NCBI RefSeq assembly: GCF_009757775.1
Contig: NZ_RHLK01000012.1
Span: forward strand, 1 to 64,000
Direction: 5' to 3'
DNA length: 64,000 nucleotides
Source: Paenibacillus lutrae
GTDB lineage: Bacteria; Bacillota; Bacilli; Paenibacillales; NBRC-103111
In this document: positions 15,401 through 24,168 of the stretch, piece after piece
How positions within the stretch are numbered: position 1 is the first letter of the stretch
Layout: every line of letters begins with the position of its first letter
Made by a program: the position numbers and the translations under genes
The notes under the pieces: generated by a model
Databases searched by the model: none
What the model saw: the letters and a program-made list of their open reading frames with translations, nothing else
Told to the model about the DNA's origin: nothing

Positions 15401-16882
15401 TCATGCATTTCCTGTAATAAACAGGTAGGCGGAGTAGAGGGCAAGAACGACGATCGCAGAAGCTACGAAGGCTTCCGCCGGCCTGTACATGGAGATCGGG
15501 CCGCCTCTATGGGTACCGGAGAACGAATAGAAGAGCAGGCCAAGCGCGTACAGCATACAAACGTAGAGCAGATTGTTTATACCGGACGCATAGAGCAGGA
15601 ACAGGGAGTAGAGAAAAGCCGTACAGCCGAATACCAGTTCACGCTTGCGCACGGATGACCATGCGCCGGAGGCTGCATCCGGCAGCTTATCCGCTGTCTG
15701 TCCGTAAGCTTTGCCGCTCAAGGCCATCTTAATTAGAAAGAGGGCGGAGAGAAGATACGGCAGCAGGGCAGCGGTAGTCGCCACCAGGTAGAGCGCTCGG
15801 TAAGTTGAGGATGCCAGGACCACGAGCAGCAGGAACAGCTGCACCGTACCTGTCGTCATCCACAAAGCGGCAGAGGGGGCTCCCTTGCTGTTCTCGCGGG
15901 ACAGCCAGCGCGGCATAATGTGCCGCTTGGAGGCTACGAATAACGTCTCCGCCGACATGAGTGACATGCCGAGCAGTAGCCCCAGCAGGGAGACGATCAG
16001 ACCTGCGTTGATCAGCAGAGCCCCCCAAGGCCCTGCCGCCGCTTCGAGCACATAAGCGGCAGACGGGGTCTGCAGTCCCGCCAGCTCTTCTCTGCTCATC
16101 ACTCCGTAGGAAAGCAAAGAGAGCAGCATGTACAGGACGAGTGTGCCGATCAGCCCGATAACGGTCGCTTTGCCGACATCGGACTTGCGCTTGGCGCGTC
16201 CTGACAGGACGACTGCGCCTTCGACGCCCAGGAAGGCCCAGACGGTTACGAACATGGCCTGCTTAATCTGGCTTCCCACATCAGCCAGTCTGACCGGTTC
16301 GTGTGCGGCAGATACCGCAGTCGTCCACAGATCCGCCAGGAATGTCGGAGAGTGGAAGAATACAGCCGTAATCGCGATGAAGACAAGCACAGGGATCAGC
16401 TTCGCCATGGTAACCGCGATATGGACGGAAGTCGCTTCTTTCATACCGGCTAACTGCAGGGCATGAAGCAGCCAAATGACAACGGAAGCCAGGAAAATGG
16501 CAAGGAGATTGTTGCCTCCGTCAAAGATCGGGACAAAATAATCGAGCGCCCCGAAAAGCAGCACAGAGCTTGCCACGATCGTAAGCATATTAGCAAGCCA
16601 GTATCCCCAGGCGCTTATAAAACCGACAAAACGGCCGAACCCCGTCTCGGCATAACGGACGATTCCATTATCCAGATGAGGCAGCCGATTAGCTAGACTT
16701 TGAAAAGTAAGGGCGAGCATAATGACTCCGAGACCAGTTAGCATCCATCCGATCAGGGCCGCGCCGCTTCCCGCATCCTGCGCCATATCGGCGGGCATGC
16801 TGAAGATTCCGCCCCCTATCATTGAACCGACGACTAGAGAAATGAGCGGAAGCAAACCGAGTTTGCGCGGTTCGTTAGACAT
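15401..16882 (-). CDS. APC-family basic amino acid permease/antiporter, ArcD-like
   Basis: 493 residues, 12-13 membrane helices. The N-terminal region GLLPLISLVVGSMIGGGIF is the substrate-binding helix-1 pattern of APC transporters, and the following GWMLTGLGVIMLALTFQ and SAWGYWLAN are typical of arginine/ornithine (ArcD) and lysine exchangers. Expected role: import or exchange of a basic amino acid or its polyamine product. No arc operon genes are adjacent, so the specific substrate is uncertain. AAGGAG precedes the ATG, and a strong promoter lies 56-84 bases upstream. Confidence 0.85.
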   Translation of the reverse strand: MSNEPRKLGLLPLISLVVGSMIGGGIFSMPADMAQDAGSGAALIGWMLTGLGVIMLALTFQSLANRLPHLDNGIVRYAETGFGRFVGFISAWGYWLANMLTIVASSVLLFGALDYFVPIFDGGNNLLAIFLASVVIWLLHALQLAGMKEATSVHIAVTMAKLIPVLVFIAITAVFFHSPTFLADLWTTAVSAAHEPVRLADVGSQIKQAMFVTVWAFLGVEGAVVLSGRAKRKSDVGKATVIGLIGTLVLYMLLSLLSYGVMSREELAGLQTPSAAYVLEAAAGPWGALLINAGLIVSLLGLLLGMSLMSAETLFVASKRHIMPRWLSRENSKGAPSAALWMTTGTVQLFLLLVVLASSTYRALYLVATTAALLPYLLSALFLIKMALSGKAYGQTADKLPDAASGAWSSVRKRELVFGCTAFLYSLFLLYASGINNLLYVCMLYALGLLFYSFSGTHRGGPISMYRPAEAFVASAIVVLALYSAYLFITGNA

Positions 16883-16937
16883 TTAGAAGGACTCCTTTAT
16901 TGCACCTTTTGTATACCTGTGTTGAGTACAGGGTTGT

Positions 16938-16966
16938 ATTATAGAGGGTTTAATCGGATAAAGCAA
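16938..16966 (-). promoter_or_regulatory. Sigma-A promoter of the amino-acid permease
   Basis: Minus strand TTGCTT (16966-16961), 17-base spacer, TATAAT (16943-16938). Confidence 0.75.
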
Positions 16967-17005
16967 TGAAGGATAAATGGCATTTATGGAGCTGCATGAT
17001 ACGAT

Positions 17006-17042
17006 CAAAAAAGAGCGCGGGAGCTGTCCTGCACTCTTTTTC
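17006..17042 (-). terminator. Terminator after the SDR dehydrogenase
   Basis: Minus-strand imperfect stem AAAGAGTGCAGGA / TCCCGCGCTCTTT followed by TTTTTG, about 25 bases past the SDR stop. Confidence 0.6.
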
Positions 17043-17066
17043 CCAAGTGGACTGCCAGCCTTCAAG

Positions 17067-17966
17067 CTAAGTAGTGATCATTCCTCCGCCGTTGACGTGG
17101 ATAGTCTGACCGGTCACATAGCTGGAATCATCGCTGGCCAGATACACATAAGCGGGTGCCAGTTCAAAAGGCTGCCCTGCGCGCTTCATAGGCACATCCG
17201 TCCCGAATGTGCTCACCGTCTCGGCCGAAAAGCTGGAGGGGATAAGCGGTGTCCAGATCGGACCCGGCGCGACTGCATTTACCCGAATGCCCTGCTCGAC
17301 CAGAGAGAGCGCGAGTGAACGGGTGAAAGAGACAATGGCGCCTTTGGTCGACGAATAGTCGATGAGATCCTTCTTACCCTGATAAGCGGTAATAGAGGCG
17401 GTGTTTATAATAGCGGACCCGCACGGCAGATGAGGAAGCGCAGCCTGGGTCATGAAGAAGAAAGGGAATACGTTAGTCCTGTACGTGTCGAGCAGCTGCT
17501 CCTCCGAGATGGCCAGAATACCCAGCTGCGGGAACTGGACCGCGTGATTGTTAACGAGTATATTCAATTTGCCGTAAGCCGCCAGCGTCCGCTCAACCGC
17601 TTCACTGCTGGCCTCTTTACAGCGCAAATCCGCCTGGATGAGCAGACAGCGGCGTCCCAGCTGTTCGATTCTGGCCTTGGTTTCCTCGGCGTCGCTCCAC
17701 TCATAGAGGAACACGATAGCCAGATCAGCGCCTTCTTTGGCGAAGGAAATCGCAGCCGCGCGTCCGATGCCGCTGTCACCGCCTGTAATCAGGGCGACCT
17801 TATCCCGCAGTTTGCCGCTGCCCTTGTAATAAGGATTCTCAGAGATGGGCCTGGGTGACATGAGGGATTCTATTCCCGGCTGGCGGGCCTGGTGCTGCGG
17901 GGGAAAGGAGATCGGCTTCTCTTCACAGACGGTTTCTTTGCCTACATAAGGATAAATGGGATACAT
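17067..17966 (-). CDS. Short-chain dehydrogenase/reductase, stress-protein-39 (YdaD/YhdF) type
   Basis: 299 residues. The Rossmann cofactor motif TGGDSGIGRA is near residues 59-68, the catalytic Tyr-Lys pair is YSSTK, and there is a typical C-terminal ASDDSSYVTGQTIHVNGG. The roughly 50-residue N-terminal extension with several prolines is characteristic of the general-stress SDRs of Bacillus. The usual NNAG motif reads NNHA. NAD(P)-dependent oxidoreductase of unknown substrate. The start at 17966 follows AGGAGG; an upstream in-frame start lacks one. Confidence 0.88.
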   Translation of the reverse strand: MYPIYPYVGKETVCEEKPISFPPQHQARQPGIESLMSPRPISENPYYKGSGKLRDKVALITGGDSGIGRAAAISFAKEGADLAIVFLYEWSDAEETKARIEQLGRRCLLIQADLRCKEASSEAVERTLAAYGKLNILVNNHAVQFPQLGILAISEEQLLDTYRTNVFPFFFMTQAALPHLPCGSAIINTASITAYQGKKDLIDYSSTKGAIVSFTRSLALSLVEQGIRVNAVAPGPIWTPLIPSSFSAETVSTFGTDVPMKRAGQPFELAPAYVYLASDDSSYVTGQTIHVNGGGMITT

Positions 17967-18067
17967 GACAAACCTCCTGGAACACATTGTTGGAACTCAC
18001 TTATATAGCAATGTATTCCGCCCGCCCAGAAGGGTGCGTAATTCGCCGGCATCCCGGCCCGGCTGCA

Positions 18068-18706
18068 TCAAAGCTTGCGGAGCATGTCCAGGACACGCAT
18101 ATAGTAATCGTCCGGATGGGGAACGAAGTGCTCCTTGCGCAGGATGCGGGCAGTGTGGACGGGGAGTCCGGCAGCCGCTGTACCTGCGGCTGACACCCCG
18201 CGGATTTCGATCGAGTCCACCTTGCCCTCGAAAAGCGCTGTCAGCTGCTGTAAATCCGCTTCGTAGAGTCCGGCGACTTCTTCCTGTTGAAGCTTGTACG
18301 CCGTTAGCGGAAGATCGCTTGAATAACCGAAGACATGACAGATTTCCCGGTCGATAAAAGGCTTGCCTGACACGATACCCCGCGCTTCATAACGGGTCGT
18401 GAACAAGAGTGACAGAACATCAAAGCTTACGGCAAGCCCAAGCTCCTCTTCGAGCTCGCGCGCCGCTTCCCGGATCGTTTCACCGGCGGTCATGTGGCCG
18501 GCAGCCGTTATATCATACAAATCCGGGAATGTGTCTTTGGTAGACTGGCGCTGCTGGAACAAGACCATCCGCCGGTCGCCCTCGGGACGAACGAGCCAGC
18601 AGTGAAATGTCTGGTGCCAGTATCCCTTGGCATGTACCTCTGCCCGGGGAGCTGTGCCGATATGGTTGGTTTCTTCGTCATAGATATCGAATATTTCCTG
18701 GTGCAT
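18068..18706 (-). CDS. NUDIX hydrolase
   Basis: 212 residues with a complete NUDIX box GHMTAGETIREAARELEEEL around residues 69-88, which coordinates Mg2+ for hydrolysis of nucleoside-diphosphate derivatives. The N-terminal half (DEETNHIGTAPRAEVHAKGYWHQ) resembles the YfcD/isopentenyl-diphosphate-isomerase-like branch, but the isomerase Cys is not evident, so hydrolase is the safer name. AGGAAGGGA lies correctly before the ATG. It is divergent from nothing and separated by about 120 bases from the radical-SAM gene upstream on the same strand. Confidence 0.88.
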   Translation of the reverse strand: MHQEIFDIYDEETNHIGTAPRAEVHAKGYWHQTFHCWLVRPEGDRRMVLFQQRQSTKDTFPDLYDITAAGHMTAGETIREAARELEEELGLAVSFDVLSLLFTTRYEARGIVSGKPFIDREICHVFGYSSDLPLTAYKLQQEEVAGLYEADLQQLTALFEGKVDSIEIRGVSAAGTAAAGLPVHTARILRKEHFVPHPDDYYMRVLDMLRKL

Positions 18707-18826
18707 GGAAAATCCCTTCCTTCTAACGTTCTAACGTTGCTGGAATCTAAACGAAATATATCATATAAATCCGAAGGAGGACCACTCCGGGCGCATGATA
18801 GATCGGATTCATCCAGACTGGCACAT

Positions 18827-19864
18827 TCAGAATGCAAAATAGAGCTGCGTCGGCGGTTCACCCGCTTCACGGGCTGCTCCGGCATGACCCGGCTCTTGCT
18901 CCAGCGGCAGCCATGGGACCTCCAGCGGGGCCGGGCGGCCGGCCTCACGGACTGAAGCGGGGCGGTAAGCGTCTTGGCTGTCCGCCCGATCTTCGTCCTC
19001 TTCCGCAGCGCCAAGCCCATACCGCTGCCTGAGCCCGTCGATATAGTGCTGGACGGGTTCGCGGTATTCCCTGGGCGCGTAGGCCGACTGCTCGTAGAGC
19101 TTGGCATATTTGCCCGTGAGATGAGGATAGTGCCGCCGGATAGACTCGAAGAACCATACCTTCACCTCGGAGGCACTGAGCCGGAGGTATGAGGTCATCA
19201 CAAACCTCGCGCCGCTCTCGGCAGCGGCTGCGAAGAGGGCTTCAAGCTCTTGCTGCCCATCCGTTATATAGGGAAGCAGGGGAGCCGCGAAGATGCCGGC
19301 GGGAATACCGGCATCTGCAAGCTCGCGGACGGTCTCCAGCCGTTTGGCAGGGGAGGGCGCCCCCGGCTCAAAATTCCGCCAGACGGCTGTATCCAGCGTA
19401 TTCAGGCTGATATTCACAGAAGTAATCCGCATCCGCCGGAGTAGGTCCAGATCCCGCAGAATCAGCGGGGAGCGGGTCGTGATGGACACGGGGACCGGAT
19501 AATCCGCCAGCACCTCCAGGCATCCGCGCGTCAGCTTCGCCCGGCCCTCGGCCTGCTGGTAAGGATCGGTTGCCGTACCGATTGCGATGCGGCCTAAGCC
19601 GGCCAACCCTTTGCGAGAGCGTTCCGCTTTGCGCAGTTGTTCCCGCAGCGCCTCGGGGGCGTTGGTCTTCATTAGAATTTGCCGCTGGAACGTATCGTCT
19701 CCGTTCATCCCGAGAAACGAATGCATAGCGCGGGCATAACAAAAGCTGCAGCCGTGCTGACATCCGCGGTAAGGATTGATTGAGTGCTCAAACGGCATAG
19801 AGGGCGCTTTGACCGGATTAAGTACTTGTTTGGCTTTCACTTCTTCATATTGGACAGGATTCAT
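18827..19864 (-). CDS. Radical SAM protein, SplB-like / Rv2578c-like
   Basis: 345 residues. The [4Fe-4S]-SAM motif is CQHGCSFC near residues 35-42, preceded by INPYRGC as in the SplB-like subgroup; further conserved segments are GTATDPYQ and SITTRSPLILRDLDLL. Such proteins are distant relatives of spore photoproduct lyase, but their reaction is unknown and the spore-photoproduct signature cannot be claimed. The last 60 residues are a low-complexity Ala/Glu/Pro-rich tail ending in QLYFAF. GGGAGG stands about 11 bases before the ATG. Confidence 0.85.
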   Translation of the reverse strand: MNPVQYEEVKAKQVLNPVKAPSMPFEHSINPYRGCQHGCSFCYARAMHSFLGMNGDDTFQRQILMKTNAPEALREQLRKAERSRKGLAGLGRIAIGTATDPYQQAEGRAKLTRGCLEVLADYPVPVSITTRSPLILRDLDLLRRMRITSVNISLNTLDTAVWRNFEPGAPSPAKRLETVRELADAGIPAGIFAAPLLPYITDGQQELEALFAAAAESGARFVMTSYLRLSASEVKVWFFESIRRHYPHLTGKYAKLYEQSAYAPREYREPVQHYIDGLRQRYGLGAAEEDEDRADSQDAYRPASVREAGRPAPLEVPWLPLEQEPGHAGAAREAGEPPTQLYFAF

Positions 19865-20050
19865 CGATTCAGGAACCTCCCGTTGACAGCTGATTTACAA
19901 ATAAGAACATATGTTTCTATTTAGTGTATCATACATGCGTCAGCCATGAATACCGTCTCTTGCAGAATGAGACTCCCCCAATAATATCCATAGCCTAGAG
20001 AAGGCTTGTCCGATCCTGTAAACGGGAGGCGAAACAGGTCGGATCGGCGC

Positions 20051-20080
20051 TTGACAAAATACGCAGACGCATTGTATTCT
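20051..20080 (+). promoter_or_regulatory. Sigma-A promoter of the tRNA-Thr gene
   Basis: Consensus TTGACA at 20051-20056 and TATTCT at 20075-20080 with an 18-base spacer, 42 bases before the tRNA. Confidence 0.75.
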
Positions 20081-20122
20081 AATACAGGTCGGTTTTGGCC
20101 GGCATTATTTGTAGCTGAATAT

Positions 20123-20194
20123 GCTGGTGTAGCTCAGGGGTAGAGCAACGCACTCGTAATGCGTAGGCCGGGGGTTCAATTCCCTTCACCAGCA
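20123..20194 (+). tRNA. tRNA-Thr (anticodon CGU)
   Basis: A complete 72-base cloverleaf: acceptor GCTGGTG/CACCAGC with discriminator A, D stem GCTC/GAGC, anticodon stem ACGCA/TGCGT with loop CTCGTAA (anticodon CGT), and T loop TTCAATT on a stem with two G-U pairs. CCA is not encoded. It is a single gene with its own promoter and terminator. It decodes ACG. Confidence 0.95.
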
Positions 20195-20221
20195 TTTTTA
20201 TAAACTTATGAACTTGACACT

Positions 20222-20258
20222 AACGCGGTTTCTCGATTAACGAGGAGTCGCGTTTTTT
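20222..20258 (+). terminator. Terminator after tRNA-Thr
   Basis: AACGCG...CTCG / CGAG...CGCGTT stem with a small internal loop, followed by TTTTTT. Confidence 0.75.
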
Positions 20259-20277
20259 AACTGTACGATCCTATACC

Positions 20278-20312
20278 AAATGCCCTGCCGGAGAGACCGG
20301 CAGGGCATTTTT
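20278..20312 (-). terminator. Terminator after the minus-strand secreted-protein gene (bidirectional)
   Basis: Fourteen-base perfect stem AAATGCCCTGCCGG / CCGGCAGGGCATTT with loop AGAGA; T-runs on both sides. Confidence 0.85.
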
Positions 20313-20950
20313 TATTTGGACCCGTATTTAGAGAGCACTTCTTTCTTCAGGGTATTAAATTGGCCGACTTCTCTTCCTACATAATCAAGCTTATCGAACT
20401 CCTGCAGCGTATACTTTGTCGTTTTATAATCGCTTTCCTTAGCAGGCTGGCTGATCGTTAAATCGAATTTCCCCTGGTACAGACCTCTAATGGCGTAGAC
20501 CCCCTCGGGTGATTTAGCTAAGAAGAGCATATATTTCCCGCTTGCGGTCATGTTTTTATACCCTTCCGTATTTACATACATCCCGTCCTCCATATAGCCC
20601 GGTTCATACACGGTAATGATGTCCCCGGGATTAAGATCTCCTTTAAAGGACTGGTTTACTTTCACATCGACTTTACCTGCCGCATCAATCTTATGGCCAT
20701 TCTGAGTGAATTCTTCTACTTTAGCCGTGGATACAACTTGGGCTTCTACAATTACTTTTGAAAAAGACTCCAATTCTTTAAGATCTTTATATACCTTATA
20801 GTCGGCTTGAGAAGTGGATAATAGAAATCCCTCCTGATTAACGGCTTCTTCAGATTGCATACGGGTTGGCGGGTATTGGTTTACCGCTGCATAACTTCCT
20901 GCTAGAAGCAGGACCAAGCCTGCTGCGTATAGCCATTTTCTATTAAACAA
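20312..20950 (-). CDS. Secreted/anchored protein of unknown function
   Basis: 212 residues with an uncleaved or cleaved N-terminal hydrophobic segment (KWLYAAGLVLLLAGSYAAV). The remainder looks like a small beta-rich extracellular domain: a stretch on exported-factor diffusion-like strands (KVIVEAQVVSTAKVEEF, PGDIITVYEPG, GKYMLFLAKSPEGVYAIRG). I do not recognise a named family. It is the second gene after the secreted metalloprotease, 59 bases downstream on the same strand, and both are AT-richer than their surroundings, so they probably function or were acquired together. Its stop overlaps the T-run of the terminator. Confidence 0.65.
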   Translation of the reverse strand: MFNRKWLYAAGLVLLLAGSYAAVNQYPPTRMQSEEAVNQEGFLLSTSQADYKVYKDLKELESFSKVIVEAQVVSTAKVEEFTQNGHKIDAAGKVDVKVNQSFKGDLNPGDIITVYEPGYMEDGMYVNTEGYKNMTASGKYMLFLAKSPEGVYAIRGLYQGKFDLTISQPAKESDYKTTKYTLQEFDKLDYVGREVGQFNTLKKEVLSKYGSK

Positions 20951-21009
20951 AGTGATCTCATCCCCTTAAAATAAGTTACAAACAATAAAGTGAGCAATTT
21001 TAATTTGAT

Positions 21010-21648
21010 TTAGTATTTCCACTTCACATTTTGTTCATCAGCCCAACTAGGAGCTAACATTGAAAACTGTCCTGTTATCATTACAGAATCCCAAACTCCG
21101 TTATTGGAAGAAGGTGGGGATTGATGAGCCAGTTTCATTACATGCCCCCACTCGTGTATAGCTGTCTTTAAACGTTCATTATCACTGTACAGGAGTTCAT
21201 CCATAATATAGTCGTTTAGAAGAACATGTGCCTTGTAGAACGGCGTTTCAGGTCTTAAATAATCAGCATCCGGAACTTTGCTTCCATTGCTATAATAGGC
21301 TTGCATTAATCCGGAATAGTCAGCCCATGTATAATAACCAGCAAAAGCACGAGTGTCGGCACTTTGGTAATCAAATACTCTCCCATAACCTACATCTGCA
21401 TCAGTAATTTTATCCCAGCCATTTCTTGCGCTTTGATTAATCCAACCGTAACCAAGATCGGTGACACTCTGATCTACATAATGTTTCATGTCAGCATAAA
21501 CGTTGGTTGGGAACCCTTTACATGGCCAAAATGCTGCATCATACATGGCTGCAGCTTGTGTGACATTTGACATGTTAAAGAAAGTGAGTGAAGCAAGTAC
21601 AGCGCAAACTGGAAAAATATTTAATTTTTTTTTCGTGATGATATTCAT
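21010..21648 (-). CDS. Secreted zinc metalloprotease (HExxH, metzincin-like)
   Basis: 212 residues: signal peptide over the first 33 residues, then a short catalytic domain. The zinc site HEWGHVMKLAH has His165, Glu166, His169 and His175. This is the HExxHxxxxxH spacing of metzincins, but with Lys where most have Gly. A Met in VMITGQFSMLAPS 15-25 residues later may be the Met-turn. The size and motif suggest a snapalysin- or matrixin-like peptidase. Substrate unknown. The region 21.0-21.85 kb is clearly AT-rich, a hint of recent acquisition. Confidence 0.75.
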   Translation of the reverse strand: MNIITKKKLNIFPVCAVLASLTFFNMSNVTQAAAMYDAAFWPCKGFPTNVYADMKHYVDQSVTDLGYGWINQSARNGWDKITDADVGYGRVFDYQSADTRAFAGYYTWADYSGLMQAYYSNGSKVPDADYLRPETPFYKAHVLLNDYIMDELLYSDNERLKTAIHEWGHVMKLAHQSPPSSNNGVWDSVMITGQFSMLAPSWADEQNVKWKY

Positions 21649-21805
21649 AAGTACCCCCTTAAGTGAAAAATTATACTGGTTAAATTTTATGCACTAGAAA
21701 TGCATATTATTTTCTATCTTTCATAACGTGAAAAATATTCCAAATGTTGCATTATTTATATTTTTTTATAAAAACCTATTATTTTTCAGTAACGCGCAGG
21801 AGAAC

Positions 21806-21840
21806 GGACAAAAAACGTCTGCGGGATCCACAGACGTTCC
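21806..21840 (-). terminator. Terminator after the DsbA-like gene
   Basis: Minus-strand AACGTCTG / CAGACGTT (21831-21838 with 21814-21821, 9-base loop) followed by TTTTTG, 36 bases beyond the stop at 21876. Confidence 0.75.
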
Positions 21841-21875
21841 GTCATTTTGGAATAGGAGTTAAAAATTAGCAGCAG

Positions 21876-23093
21876 TCAAAACGGGCTCTTACCGAGAGCC
21901 TCATTAATCATAGCCTTGATCTCCTTACTCATTTCTTCCTTACTTTTATCCGCCGTAACATCAGGCAGTTTGCGTCCATTCACAAAAAACGCCGGTGTCT
22001 CTTCAGCTCCCATTAACAGCGCTTCATTATGATCGCGCGATACCGCATTGTAGACACTGACGGTATTCAGTTCCCGCATGACCCGGTCAGCATCAATCCC
22101 CGGCAGATGGGTCTGGATAAGTGTCGCGAGGTTGGCGGAACTCCAGCTCGCCCCCCGCCGGGAAGCGATTTCCCGGAAATATTTCTGGAAGGAGGGAGGG
22201 TTCTGTCTGAATATGGCTTCTCCCGCGTAAGCAGCCGTTTCCGAGTCCTCCAGAACGGGATAATGAATGAAACGGAAGCGTAACTCGTTATTCATGACGG
22301 AATCTTTGAACGCTTCATATATTTCGTCATGAAGCTTGAGGCATTCGTTGTCCGTAACGGCGCAAGCTTGCGCGATTTCTACCTTAGCCGCAGGGCTGCC
22401 GATGATTGGACGTCCAGCGGAGGGGGCAGGGTCTTTCAAGTCAAGGAGTTCCAAAACCGCATTCCGGTTGTCTTCTTTATACCGGTTAATCGCTCTGGCT
22501 TCCGCAAGATCCATAGGACGGACTGTAACCGGGATTTTTTGTGCTTGAATTTTCTTTTTAGCGGTACTGATTTCTCTTTTATCGACCCATATAAGGGTAA
22601 AAGCCTCTGCTTCTTTGGAGAAGAATGTGGACCGTATTTGCAAATGATTGGATTTGCCGCCGGACATTCGCGGCTCGAATGCCACTTGGCTGACGGAAGA
22701 CCATGGCGTGAGCTTCTCCCCGCTCCAGAATCTGTTTACGTGTATGCCGTCCTTATCCAGGTACTGGTAGGTGAGCAGGCTGAGTACAGATATTGCAGCC
22801 ACTGCCGCATAAGTACTTAGCAGGATTGCTTTACCTCTGCGTGATCTTCCCATCCACCAGCCCAGCATGACCAGAAAAACAATCAGAAATGCGGGCAGGA
22901 CATTAACGGTTGAATAGAATGCCCACCCGTCTTGAGGGAAAAAGAGCCGTTTTTGCAGCCAATCCAGTATGTAGTGAAGCACGGCTAAACCAGCCATGAA
23001 TAGAAGGACCTTTAATAACTGGGCCCAGAAGCCGGGTTCTTTTATTTTTTTGTACCCGGCCGGAAGTTTCTTTCTTTGCCGTTTTTTTCCCAT
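21876..23093 (-). CDS. Membrane-anchored DsbA/thioredoxin-fold protein lacking a CxxC
   Basis: About 405 residues. A basic N-terminus (KKRQRKK) is followed by three membrane helices within the first 125 residues, a beta-rich middle part (DGIHVNRFWSGEKLTPWSS) reminiscent of bacterial PH-like domains, and a C-terminal DsbA-type thioredoxin fold (about 235-400) recognisable from GSPAAKVEI, HYPVLEDSETAAYAGEAI and AEETPAFFVNGR with the cis-proline. At the expected CxxC position the sequence reads ACAVTDNEC, two cysteines six residues apart, so classical dithiol chemistry is doubtful. GGGGGAGG supports the start at 23093 rather than an ATG 22 codons earlier. Confidence 0.75.
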   Translation of the reverse strand: MGKKRQRKKLPAGYKKIKEPGFWAQLLKVLLFMAGLAVLHYILDWLQKRLFFPQDGWAFYSTVNVLPAFLIVFLVMLGWWMGRSRRGKAILLSTYAAVAAISVLSLLTYQYLDKDGIHVNRFWSGEKLTPWSSVSQVAFEPRMSGGKSNHLQIRSTFFSKEAEAFTLIWVDKREISTAKKKIQAQKIPVTVRPMDLAEARAINRYKEDNRNAVLELLDLKDPAPSAGRPIIGSPAAKVEIAQACAVTDNECLKLHDEIYEAFKDSVMNNELRFRFIHYPVLEDSETAAYAGEAIFRQNPPSFQKYFREIASRRGASWSSANLATLIQTHLPGIDADRVMRELNTVSVYNAVSRDHNEALLMGAEETPAFFVNGRKLPDVTADKSKEEMSKEIKAMINEALGKSPF

Positions 23094-23405
23094 CTTGCCT
23101 CCCCCTTTTTTGGAGCCTAGGTTTTTCCGGGCTTCCTTACAGGTATTGTTACGATTCATTCATGTACAGGTTTCTGCCGTTAGTATTTCTTGCTTTAAAA
23201 GATCAGCAGGATTGAAGATCTGCTCTGGCAATCATAAACCTCCTAAATGATTTTGTAACAGCCGATATAGGAAAAAAATGGGGAGAGCGAAGATTTAAAA
23301 CCGACATGTTTCGAACATTTCGTGTGAGGTCTTATAAAAGAAAGGCAAACATCCGATAAACGGGTAGAATGCTGCTGCAAGCGGCAGACAAGCGTAAGCC
23401 GGATT

Positions 23406-23978
23406 CTAGATAGCCGTCTTATCTGCAGCCTGGATAACGGCAGCCGTATCCGAAATTACAGCAAACTCTTCGTGAAGATTCGCAAGTGTCATCGCATGAA
23501 TATCCTCGGCCTTATAAAGTTTGCCGTCCGGACCGATCCGGTCAAAAGTTGCGGCGGCATCCGATACGAGGATGGTAGGAAAGCCCAGATTGCCTGACAT
23601 GCGCGTGGTCGTCTCGACGCAGTGATTCGTCGTAAGTCCGGCGGTAACCACACAGTCGCAGCCCAGGTGACGAAGCCGCTCTTCGAGGTCTGTGCCGATG
23701 AAGCCGCTGTTCACGGATTTGCGGAGCACCAGTTCACCCGGCAGCGGCAGTGCTTGCTGCTTAGGGAGGACGGCTTCGGAATGTTCACGGAACAGGGAAT
23801 CCGGGGATACGCCGATATGGTGGATATGAATGACGGTCCGCCCGGTCCGGCGCCACGTATCGAGAAGCCGTGCGATATTGGCTTCTGCCTGAGGATTGTT
23901 TCTGCGGCCGTAACGCGGATGGTCAAATGCTCTTTGAACGTCAATAAGGAGAAGGACGGCGTTGCTGCTGATTAGCAT
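23406..23978 (-). CDS. Isochorismatase-family cysteine hydrolase
   Basis: 190 residues with the catalytic triad of the family: Asp13 in LLLIDVQ, a Lys in VLRKSVNSGF and the nucleophilic Cys in GLTTNHCVETT, plus the cis-peptide region. Members hydrolyse amides or vinyl ethers (nicotinamidase, N-carbamoyl or isochorismate type). Nothing nearby fixes the substrate. AAAGGAG lies eight bases before the ATG. It is divergent from the Lrp-type regulator 190 bases away, which could control it. Confidence 0.88.
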   Translation of the reverse strand: MLISSNAVLLLIDVQRAFDHPRYGRRNNPQAEANIARLLDTWRRTGRTVIHIHHIGVSPDSLFREHSEAVLPKQQALPLPGELVLRKSVNSGFIGTDLEERLRHLGCDCVVTAGLTTNHCVETTTRMSGNLGFPTILVSDAAATFDRIGPDGKLYKAEDIHAMTLANLHEEFAVISDTAAVIQAADKTAI

Positions 23979-24168
23979 ACTAAAACAGCTCCTTTCATTT
24001 CTGCTTATATTTTACGTGGCAAAGCAGGGATGGAACAGATTATACTGAAAGGAAATGAATGTCTCATCCAATTCTTTGTAAGCCGCTTGCGATAATAACT
24101 TAAAAATTGAAGGTCAGGGAAAACTAGCAGAAAATTTCACAGCAGATAAAGAAAAGGGGGAGCTAGTT

